Of a DNA stretch of 64,000 nucleotides, positions 25,001 to 37,000 are shown in pieces (the first letter of the stretch is position 1; each line of letters begins with the position of its first letter). A program made the position numbers and the translations under genes. The notes under the pieces were generated by a model. The model was not told the origin of the DNA. It saw only the letters and a list, made by a program, of their open reading frames with translations, and made no database searches. The DNA comes from Sambucus nigra (Eukaryota > Streptophyta > Magnoliopsida > Dipsacales > Adoxaceae): the NCBI GenBank assembly GCA_949130495.1, contig OX422207.1, forward strand, positions 710,988,456-711,052,455. The letters are read 5' to 3'.

Positions 25001-28000
25001 TTGATAAGAAATTTATATTGAAGCAAGGGCGGAACCAGAATTATTCGAAGGGTTGGACTAACAACAAGTCATGGGTTCGATCCCTCCCCACGGATACCTA
25101 CCCCTGTTGGAGGGCTTCCTCAGGGCTGTGTGGTTAGGCGCACGGTCGTGGGTTCGATCCCCCGCAGGGTTTACCAGTATTTAAGCGGGGCTCGTGTGTG
25201 AGGTGGACATGCGCAGTGCCCCCCCTGTTTAGCTTTCACGAGGGAGTCCAAAGGGCTCGTTCGTGTGGAGGTTCAGGGTTATCAAAAAACAAAAAAAAAA
25301 AAAAAAAAAAAGAAAGTCCATAAAAAATTTAATAAAAAAAGAAAAAAATTCATGACAAAACTTAGTTCAATAATAGAATTCATTCACCATTAAATAAAGA
25401 AGTTTCAACGCAATTGTTCACCCTAATCTCTAAATATTCACATTCATTGATTACAAAATTTTTTATTGAAATTTTGCTCGACCAGTCTTTAATGATTCAA
25501 ATTCATCGGAGTCTAAATCAATACTCAAAGTGAGGTCTCATTCAAGGAAAAGAGTCGAGCAATCAGAATATATAAGAGAAAATATCACAATTATCACCCT
25601 ACAAAGTTCAACAAATAATTGAAATACGAAGTGTTAATTAACTTAATCATTAGTAGATTGATATAAACAAATAAATCCTACAAATAAAATCATAATCATA
25701 AATGGTAATCAATCTAAAAAGTTCAAACTTTAAATTCTAATATTTCAGAAGAATAATTTTTTTTTTTAATCTAAATCAAATAATTAATCAATTAATTTAA
25801 CGTATAAATGGGATGCTTAAAAAATCTTGTAATTTAATCTTAAAAGAAAAAAAACAGTAAGGTGAAAAAAAGAAAGGGGAAAAAGGGGTAGAAAAAAAAT
25901 AAAAAAATAGAGAAGTTAGTTTAATAAATTATGTGGATGAAAATATTTGCCACTTGGTAAACTTTTAAGATTTGGCCTCACCATCTCATCCCTTGAAGTT
26001 CAACTCTTGAAGTTGAGTTGAACTCTAACCCCAACATCTTTTTCCTTCTATTTAACCACGGCTGTACATGGGTGTATATTAGGGCGTGCTAATGCTGGGT
26101 TACACATGTATAAATCATCTGGGCTAATAGCAGTTAACGAAAAAAAAAAATTTGAACTGGGCTGTAGCCCTAGTGGGCCCAGTCCTAGATCCACCCATGC
26201 ATTGAAGATAAATAGAAATGATTACAATTGTTGATATAAAAAATTAGATTATCTCTAATTAATCAATCACAGATAAAATAAATAAGACAAAAGATTTTTA
26301 AAGTGGTTCAGCCTTGTAAGAATGGCCTACGTCCACTGTTTTTGTTATTGCTGACTGTTTGTTTGGAATTCTCGATAATAGGTCTACCAAGAAATTCCGA
26401 GTCCCTTTCTAATGAGGAGGTTACAATGTATTTATAGCCATGAGGCTGTACAAATGAAAGGACAATGCGCTGTCATTTAGTAGACAAATACATCTGTACG
26501 ATAATAAAGGACATTTAATGCGCAGTCGTCTTCTTTGATTCTTTTGATTTGGGTGCGCTGTACGCAAAGTAGCTCGGACCGCTTAAGTTGCTCGCACCGC
26601 TTAAGTTGCTCGGGCCCTTTAAGTTGCTCGGTACGCTTGAGCTGCTCGGAGTGTATGAGTTGCTCGTATGGCGTATTCGTATTTACCATGTAAGTTGACA
26701 CCTGTCTTCAGGTGATTGGTCCATATTAGCAGATTAAATTTGGTATCAACAGAAGCCCCCAATGTTTCGTAGTTTGATGTTGAAGAAAAATGTGGAACAT
26801 TCTGCTTTGGAAATTGCATAGATTATTGGTTTGTATAATTTTTAGGAAAGCTTTCGCTGTATGTAACTCCTATTTGAGTGCACCGTATTAGGCCTCGTAA
26901 ATATTTTAAATTTTCATGACTGCTTCGATATTTGTGCCCACTTTTCTTCTTTTAGCCGCCGGATACGCAAACGTCTTTCTTTGTAGTCATTACCTTTCCT
27001 TATTCCCGAGGTAAAGTATTTAAGCGCGGCAGAAAATCCTATCGTCTTTCACTTTTCAAATCTGTATCTTTGAACTCTTCATTTCTTCTCTATCTTGTGC
27101 CTTCGTTCCTTCCATTGTTCGTTGTCAACTGATTCTTTCTTTTTCTGTAAGATTTTCTTCCCTCTTTTATTTACTTTGTTCATCATGGTTTACCTTGTTG
27201 AATCTCTTGACAAATTTCGTTCTGAATTTTCAATCCCTTCATGGGTCATTTTGGAAGAACTTTCTGAACCTTTTGATTATTTTTCTTTGGCTGAGGGACA
27301 TTGGTTCCCAAGTCTCTTTGTGGCCGAATGTGGCTTTTCTTTTCCTCCAAATCCCCTATGTTTGGAGTTCTGTCAATATTTTGACGTTGTACCTGCAAAA
27401 ATAGCTCTAAATACCTGGAGGATAGTTAATGGCGTTCATAGATTGAATCAACTCCATGGAACCCGTTTAGGAATCCCAGAGATTATGTACTGTTATAGAT
27501 GGATTGCCACTGATTCCACCTTCTATTTAAAAACAAGGTTTTTGAATAGGGCTTTATTTGTTAATCTTCCAGACGCCAATAGGGATTATTTGAGCATGGG
27601 GTTGTTATGAAAAATTGACAACACGCTCCATTAAATGGAGATGCTGTATATCAAGGTCCTAGGTGCCTCCCCTTATGGCAATGGAATAGGTTGTTTTTTA
27701 TTTTTTGAAATCTTGTTTTCTTTGTGTTTGATAAAACGTTTCACTGACATTTGTTTTTGTTCATTACAGTTGACAGTAAAAGAAAATCTCCAAAAGAAGC
27801 TGACGTTAATTTGAAGCATTTAAAACTTATCTGGAGTTTGCACCAATCTGTTGCTGAGGAACATATTAGGTCTGCCTCTTATTTATTGCAATACAAGAGC
27901 TATACTTCATCCTTCACTGCTCGTCCAGTGGTGGTTGACATTGACCAAGTACCAGCTTCTGAAACTGGTGTGGAAGGTTCCTCTTCTGAATCGAATATTC

Positions 28001-31000
28001 CCATCAGTAATCTAATGAAGAGAAGAAGAGCTCCTGCCTTCTTTGACAAATCAGACTCTGCAAATGTGGAGGCAAAGAAAAATAAACAGGATGTTCCAGA
28101 GGAAGGGACAAGAAACATTGATGCACCCCCTCCTGCTGCTGCCAAGAAAACTGTTGAAAAGCCCCCAGTGACCCCGAGCAAGATTGTTGTTGTTTCTCCT
28201 CCAAGTGAGGTTATTGTTATTTCACCAACAAAGACAAATGTCTTTGGTTGAGAATGTTCCTGCTCCTACGAGGAGGTTAAAGAAAAGTTCTTTTGACCAG
28301 TTGAACCTGTCTCTCAATCTTTAAATGTTGAAGGTGGTATTCCCACTTTTGTTCCCCCGAGCTCTGTTATGGGCTCGGTGAAGTCTTGGATTATCCCAGA
28401 AATCCAAGGTATTGAAGACACTCTTTCTCGTGATAGAGTCACTACTTTGGCTGCTCAACATATTGCATCAGTAAGTATTATTAGTCTGAGTTTTCACTTT
28501 TTATAGTATGTCCTTGTACTAACTCAAAGTTATTTCTTTTTTCAGCTAGTAACGTGTTTCAACAGTATTCTGAAGAAGGATGAGGCTATCAAGGCTTCAA
28601 GTTCCTCGGGAGGTGTAGAGGAAGCTTTTGTTGGTCTGACTCAGTCTTTAAAAGACTCTCGTCAAGTACGAGGAAGATAAAGTTGCTTGGGAAAAGCAAC
28701 TCAAGTCTATCGAGCTAGAAAGAAATCAGGTTGTGAATGCCTCCAAGGATCTGGAGAAGAAATTGACAGAGTCTGAGCAGAGCAACAAAGTCTTAGAGCA
28801 GAGCACCAAGGAGCTGGAAGTTAAGCTCAAGTTTGCCGAAGAGGAAGTTGTTAGACTTCAGGATGCTGAACGTCAGAAGGTGGAGGTGGAGAAGAAATTG
28901 AAGGTTGCCGAGGAACTCCTTAGGGAAAGGGCCTCCTCGGAGAAGGCAAAAAAGAAGGCAGTTAAAAAATTCTTCAGTGCTGGTTGGGATAAGGGCTGGA
29001 ACAAGGGCCTGGCTGCCATGTCTTCGCAAATGGAGTATGCTAGCCGCAAATACTTTAGGGATGGATGGGTGGCTGCATTGTGAAAGTTGCTGAGAATTCT
29101 GAAATGTTCCAGCAACACACTCATGGTCCTCCTCCCTCTCCTGGAGAAGAAGAGGATGAAGCTGCCTCAGACGAATCTTCAATGATGACTGGAGATCAGG
29201 TCCTTGTTGCCCCTGTTGTTCATCTTTCCGAGCAGCCCCAACCAGCCAGTACTTCTGCCGAGCAGCTAATCTTATCCATCGAGCAACCAGTCTCTTCTTC
29301 AAAACCTTCTGAGGACGTTATAGGAAACAAAGAAAAGGTGTAGAGTAGTTTGGGTGTTTATTTTGTTATTCCTGAATGTAATCTCAGACTTAGTACTTTC
29401 CCTTATGGTGAAATAAAAATTCGAACTTTTGGTTGTTCATCTTGACCTTTTCTTATACCTGCTCTGTCTGCATTCTTATTGATTCTTTTTATTTCTTCTC
29501 TTTGCTAGTTTTTGGCCAGGATGGAGCTCTTATCAGCTCATGACACAGAACTGATGAAAAAATGCCATGACTACTTCAAGGCTGGTCGTGCAGGTTTGAA
29601 TGAGGCTCAAATCATTGATATCTTGGGTTCAGATGCTTCTGAACGAGCAGTTGAAGCTTACCAGTATATGAAGTGTTTGCTTGATCGCGCAGTTGCCAAT
29701 AATGTGGCCTACTATGAGATGATTGAGGACCTCCAAGGAACTATCGAGGAACTCCAGTAGCAGTACAAAGAGTCCTCTACACTATTGCACCAAGGGTATG
29801 GGAAGAAATATCAGCACTGCTGATAAAGGATATGATAAATTCATCTCTGCTCACGAGAAAAAAGAGAGCATTCTAAAGCTTGAGATCGAGGAACACAGGC
29901 ATATTGCTAAACTGTTGGAGCAAGAGAACATCGCCTTGCAAGAAGAGATGAAACAACTTAAATCTGCCGCTTCTTCCTCGGGAGCCTTGGTTCCTGTTAA
30001 TGATGAAGGTTTCTCTTTCTTGGAGGTAGAAAATGCCAACTTGCGAGATGAGTTGGAAACTTTGAAAAGAGCTGGACCTTCCACCTCTACTCGTGGACGA
30101 GCAAGATCTTCTTCATGGGGACGAGCTAGGGCTGGTCGGGTCACCATTGAAGAAGCTAGAACTCAAGCAGCCTTGGAAAATCAGGCCTTTCAATTGGTAG
30201 CGATGAACCAGGCTTTAGCAGAAATGTCCAAGAAAATTTTGAGTCTCAGCGAGCAACTTACTACTCAGAGTTCTGCCTTAGAAAGTAAGGAAATTTTGGT
30301 GAAGATCTCCACGAGCAATTGGAGAGGTTACTTATCAATTCCATAAACAACCCAGAGAATTTTGGATGGCTGGGTACAACGAAGCTCTTTACCATCTTGA
30401 TGATCGGATCCAGCAGTCAAATAATGAGGGTTACAAGCAAGGGTGGTTGAATGCACTGTGCGTGCTGAAATTGGAGCAGGGCCACTACTTATGGGATTAC
30501 TATGATCCTGGTGTGCTCGATTTACCCGTGCCTCCTTTTAAGCTTGACGTCAGTTGGATTCCTGCTCGGGCAATTCCTCAAGGCTTGATCTCCAAGTATC
30601 TTGGCGACTACAGCATTCATGCCAACGTTGATATATCTCGCCCAGAGCATTTGCTTGATCGGCCATCAGTGATGAATGTTCGAATGCTTCGAGATGTCAA
30701 CTTTATAAATTCCCCTTATGCATTAGATGACCCTCCTGCCGGGGTGGAACCTGTTTCAAAGGCAGAAGGGAAGAGACCAATAGAATAGGATTTTTTATGT
30801 AATGAAGTACATTTTTCACATCATATGTAATTCTTTTTGATTTGAATGAAGAAATTTAGTTTTCTGCTATTCCATATTCTTCTAAATAATTTGCAGAATG
30901 TTTTTGTTTGTGATTATAATAACTTATCACTCTTTGATTCTAAGCAATGAAACAACTTACATCCCATGATCCTGCTTAGTTTAACCAATCGGAGTTGATT

Positions 31001-34000
31001 GCAATTGACTTACCGATCAACTGGGGTTGGTGGTAATTTGTTCCTAACCAACCGGAGTTGGAGGAGATTGGTTCCTGACCAATCGGAGTTGGAGGAGATT
31101 GGTTCCCGACCAACCGGAGTTGGAAGAGATTTATTTGCCGACCAACCGGAGTTGGAAGAGATTTGTTCCTGACCAACCGGAGTTGGAAGAGATTGATTCT
31201 GAACTTGATGCGTAGTGGGTAGCACTAATACTCCGAAAAATTTCAACAAAAAGAGAGAAACATTCAACACTTTATTCATATTGAAGAAAACTGCATTACA
31301 TAGTAATTCCAACTACTGATAATACTTGAGTAGATGCCCTGTATTACATGCATTCTTGAATTCTTCTCCTTCCAACGTTTCAATTCTGTATGTCCCTGGA
31401 CGAACAACTTTTGTTACTCTGTAGGGTCTATGCCAGTTGGCTTCCAGTTTGTTATTCTTTTGTATTACTTTCTTCAGCACATAATCTCCTTCCTTCAAAT
31501 CACATTTCTTCACTCTTTTGTTGTAGAACAGAGCTGTTCGTTGTTGATACGCTGCATTCCTGATTGCAGCTTCTTCCCTGACCTCTTCGAGCATATCAAT
31601 GTCTTATCTTCTCATTAAGTCACTGACAGGAGAATTGAAATTAAGCACCCTATGTGTAGGTAGTCCCAATTCGGCAGGTATGACAGCTTCACTTCCAAAT
31701 GCCATCATGTATGGAGACTCCTGTTGCTGTTCGTGGTGTGGTGCGATAAGCCCACATCACAGAATGTAGCTCGTTAATCTAATTTTCCTTTGCAGCATCT
31801 AGTCGTTTCTTCAAACCATTCAGCAGCGTTCTATTTGTCACTTCAGTTTGCCCATTGCTTTGGGGATGGCCTGGTGCAAAGTGGATCTTCAGTACATTGG
31901 ATTGATGGCAATACGCAGCAAACTCCTCGTTATCGAACTGAGTTCCATGGTCTGTAATGAAAGCATGGGGAAGACCATATCTACAAATGATATTCTTCCA
32001 AATAAATTGATATACCTTGTCATATGTCATATCAATAAGAGGCTCAGCTTCCACCCATTTAGTAAAATAATCCACAGCGACCACGAGGTATTTAAATCTT
32101 CCTCGGGTCGTTGGAAGTGGCCCGACCAAGTCTATTCCCCACATGGCGAATGGCCAAGGAGACGTGATGGGTGTTAACAATGCTTGGGGAGTTCTTCGGA
32201 TAGAGGAGAAGCGTTGACATTTATCACATTTCTTGGCATAAGCTACACAATCAGCTCTCATTGTCGGCCAGTAATACCCCTGCGTTGTTATCCTTTGTAA
32301 AAGCGTCCGACCTGCTACATGGGCTCCACAAGACCCCTCATGAACCTCTTCGATCAAATTTTTCACCTCGGAGGGGTGGACACATCTTTGTAACCCTGTT
32401 ATGATTCCTCGCCTATATAAAATGCCATTGGTCAATACATAACGAGCAGCTTTAAACTTCAATTTCTTGGCTGCGAGTTTGTCAGTCGGCAGAGCCCCCT
32501 CTTCAATGTAGGCGAGGATGGGGTCCATCCAAGATGGTCCTAAATCAAGGGCAATAAAATTCATCATTAAATCCTTGTTTATGCTCCGATCAGCTAGGAT
32601 TTCTATTGGGATTGTTCTTCTTAGCTCGGTGCGTGTGGCTGATGCGAACCGAGCTAGTGCATCTGCTCTTGCGTTCTCCGATCTCGGTATTCTAATCAAC
32701 TGTACGACATTATAACTCGATACAACCTCCATTGCCTTCGCATGATACTTGATCATTAATTCTCCTTTTGCTGCATATACACCCAGCATTTGATTTACGA
32801 TCAACTGTGAGTCACTGAATACAATGACCTGCTCCGCCAACATGGTTTTTGCCAAACTGAGACTTACAATCATAGCTTCATATTCAGCTTCATTATTAGA
32901 AGCCTTAAATTGAAAGCGCAGAGCATACTCCATATCGATTTCATCCGGGCTGTTTAAAACAATCCCTGCTCCACTGCCTGTAGTGCAAGATGAACCATCC
33001 ACATATAGATTCCATATAGGTACTTCATCATCAAATTTTTGATCGGACATAGTTCCTTGGTGGAATATTTGTTGCTTCTTTATGTCCTCTAGCACTTCTT
33101 GCTGCTCGTCGACCATCTTTTCCTGCTCGTCTATCGACTTAAGTTGGTCGGGGTTTAAATTTGATGATCCTGTAACATCCACAGGCTGGTCGGTATTCAA
33201 TTTCTGCTCTTCGGAGGTGTCAGGATAGGTGAACTCTGCGATAAAATCTGCCACTGCCTGCCCTTTAAGCGACGATGTAGGCTCATAAACTATGTCATAT
33301 TCACCAAGTTCTACTGCCCAGTACATCAATCTTCCTGATTTTTCTGGTTTATGAAGAGCTTGCCTTAACGGCATATCAGTATACACGACTATGGTATGAA
33401 CTTGGAAGTATGGCCTCATTCTTCTACTTGCTTCGATCAACACTAGTGCCAACTTTTCCAGCCTTGGATATCAGATCTCTGCTCCTCGGAAGGCCTTGCT
33501 AGTGTAATAAATTGGTTTATGCACTCCATCCTCCACTCTTATCAACGCCGAGCTCACTGTGTTTTATGAAACTGCTAGATACAAGTATAGTTTTTCTCCC
33601 ATCACTGGTCTGGACAACAATGGAGGTGCTCCCAGGTATTTCTTCAATTCTTGAAAGGCCTTCTCGCATTCATCATTCCACTCAAAAGTCTTTCGGAGTG
33701 TTTTGAAGAATGGGAGGCATCTGTCATTTGCTCGTGACACAAACCTGTTAAGTGCTGCAACTCGCCCTGTGAGGCTTTGTACTTCCTTCTTCGTCGTTGG
33801 AGATCGTAGCTCCAATAGAGCCTTGATCTTTTCAGGATTCGCCTCAATTCCTCGTTGATTAACGATATATCCGAGAAACATGCCTTCTCGTACTCCGAAT
33901 ATGCATTTGGTGGGATTCAGCTTCATTTGATATTTTTCTAATTGATCAAAGGTCTGGCTCAAGTCAACTAGATGATCATCAGCTTTCTTGCTTTTCATCA

Positions 34001-37000
34001 GCATGTCGTCAACATAAACTTCCATGTTATAACTGATTTGCTCTGCAAAGACCTTGTTCATCAGCCGCTGATAGGTAGCACCTGCATTGTTAAGTCCAAA
34101 AGGCATAAAACATTATAACAATAAGTTCCCCTCGGGGTAATAAAAGAGGTACTCTCCCCGTCCTCACGTTTCATTTTAATCTGGTTGTAACCATAATAAG
34201 CATCCATGAAACTCAGCAATTCGTGCCCCGAGGTAGCATCCACCAGTTGATCGATTCGGGACAAAGAAAAATGATCCTTTGGACACGCCTTATTAAGATC
34301 AGTGAAGCCTACACACATCCTCCACTTGTTATTTTTCTTCTTTACCATCACCACATTTTTTAGCCAATCAGGATATTTGACATCTTCAATAAAAGAGGCT
34401 TTTTGCAGCTTCTCTACTTCTTCTTGTATGGCTTGATTCTTCTCAGGACTGAACACTCTTCTTCGTTGCTTCACTAGCTTAATTTCCTTGTTCACATTGA
34501 GCTCGTGACACAAGAAATTCGGATCTATTCCTGGCATGTCTTCATGACTCTATGCAAAAGTTTGCTTTCTTCGCCTTAGGAATGCTATCAATTCCAGTTT
34601 TATCGATACATCTAAGGATGCACCAATTTGAGTTGTTCGTTCTGGATGCTCGTCGACTCGTCTCTAGGATTTAATGTTTCAATCTCTGCATCTCCCATCT
34701 CATCCACTTGATAGGTGATAGTTTTCTGCCTAGATTCTTCACGTTCCTCCTGTTCAGCAGATGAATAGTAGCATTCCCGAGCTACTTTTTGGTCACCTTT
34801 CACAACTCCCACCCCAAAATTGGTTGGGAATTTTAAACATTGATGCACAGTAGATGGTACTGCTTCGAATTTCTTCAGACCTACCCTTCCCATGATGAAA
34901 TTGTAGGCTGATTGGACGTTTTTATCCATGACAAAAAACCGTACTCTTTCTGTTCGACAAGCAGGCCAAGTACCGATAAGCATATCCAACTTGATCGTCC
35001 CAAGCGGAAAAACCTTCTCGCTAGTAAAACCGAGGGGTCTATGATATGGTTCCAACTGGCTTGCTTCAGATTCAAACTATCAAAACATGGATAGAACATG
35101 ATATCTGCCGAGCTACCATTATCCACCAGTATTTGTGAAATCACCACTTCCTTCATTCTCATCTTGATCACCAATGGGTCATCATGAGGATATAGTACAC
35201 ATGCCAGGTCGTTCTTAGAGAACCCAATGACCAGTTTGTCCTTATTCACCTTCCTCGGGCGATCATCTTCAGCTAGATTTATTCGTTGAATGCACGAGCA
35301 AGCTTGAGCCTCATTGAGGTAAGCTTTTCTCGCGGCAGTCATATCTCTACCTCCTGCATCTCCACCTGTAATAACATTACATTCAAATGATCCAAAATGA
35401 ATTGAAAATACCTCACGTTCTGGTTGTTTTGGTCTTTTGGGGAGATTGGGGTCATCTTGGTCATCTTCTGAGTCTTCTTCATGATTTCTCTTCTTGTCTT
35501 CTTTTGCTCGTCGAGGAGATCTAGACCTCTGCCTTGCTCGGTCGTTGACCTTTCCACCATTTCGGCGATCCACATACTAGGTCAATTTTCCTCGATGAGC
35601 TCTTTAATTTCATTCTGGAGAGCTATGCAGTTTTTGGTCGTGTGACCATGGTCTTTATGGAACTCGCAATATTTGGACTTGTTCCTCTTGTCAGGATCCG
35701 CCTTCATTTTTTCTGGCCAGTTTAGCTCCTCGCTGTTCTTGATCTCTTCCAGAATGTGGTTTATATCTAGCTTCAAAGGAGTATAGTTTCCAAATTTCTT
35801 CAACTGTTCCAATGCTTGCTTTGCTTTTAACTGCTTGTTGCCACCATTGTTCTTCCGTTCCTTCTTCTCAGCTTTATTAGCCTCAACTTTGGTCTCCTTA
35901 GTGTCCATATTCTTCTTTGCAGCGATAGCGTTCATAATTTTGGCTGCCTTTGCCATTACTTCTGCCATGGTTCTAGGCGGATCTTTGGCTAGAGTGTAGT
36001 ACAATTTATTTGGCAACAATCCACTCATCAGAGCAGTGATTGCTGTCTTCTCCTCGTAATCAATAACTTCGAGCTTCTCATTATTGAAACGAGTAATATA
36101 ATCCCTGGTGCTCTCACCTGCCTTCTGTCTAACGCTTAACAAGTGTGCTACTCGTTTAACTTGTTTTGCTCCAAAAAAAAGTTCCCAATGAAGAGCTCGA
36201 CCAGTTGAAAGAAAGTCGCAATCTTCCCCCGAGGAAGATCGTTGTACCATATTTGAGCAGATCCGGTAAGAGTTCCTGAAAATGCCCTACATCTCATCTC
36301 ATCTGGAACTGCATAGATATCAGCAGCAGCTTGGTATTGTTCTATATGAAGGATAGGGTCAGTTTTTCCATCATATTTAGGCGTCACCACAGGAGCTTTA
36401 AATTTTGATGGTGTGGGAAAATCCACAATCGCCTGTACAAAGGGTGTTCCTTGAACAAAAGTTCTTTGTAAAGGATTCTTAGCCTTAGCCATTTCCCCTA
36501 ACCTGTCTTCCAACCTCTGAATAGAATCCTTTCATGCGTCATTTCCCTCCTCGGGCTATTTGTTCGAGCAATTGATCGCGTTGAATTTACCTCTTGTGAT
36601 CTTTCAATACGAGCAGTTGACCGTGATTGGGCAGAGCCTTCCCTTAGATCGGATGGTCGTTGAGAGTTCCTCGACACAATCCTAGGGGGACTTCTATTCC
36701 TCTTAGGGCCCAAACAATCAAAAGGAGAGACTCTACTTAACCTTTCAAGAGCACTGGTACTTTCTGAAGATAAAGTAACGTTTTGTTGAGTGTCTGTAGC
36801 TCGTACTGATGAAGTTCGACCAGGTTGATAAGAAAGATCGTTAGATCTCTCAGTACGATATGAGTCGGTACGTCTGGATCGAGATTCCTCTGGAAATAAC
36901 GTTCGCCTAGTTCGCGAAGAGGGTAGGCAGGTATTTCTTTGGATACTTCTTTGTCCTGACTGGGCCGACACTCCACCCTGGACAGTTTGTATGAGTTGTC

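Noticed and set aside
25074..25165. Possible tRNA gene
   Set aside because: Only B-box-like text; no acceptor stem or anticodon arm can be drawn, and a poly(A) tail follows, so a SINE fits better.
27900..29302. Minus-strand frames across the antisense genes of the Tat element
   Set aside because: They are shadows of the plus-strand coding frames conserved with the second copy.
31040..31200. CRISPR-like array
   Set aside because: Units are contiguous tandem repeats of 31 bp without unique spacers, in a plant retrotransposon.
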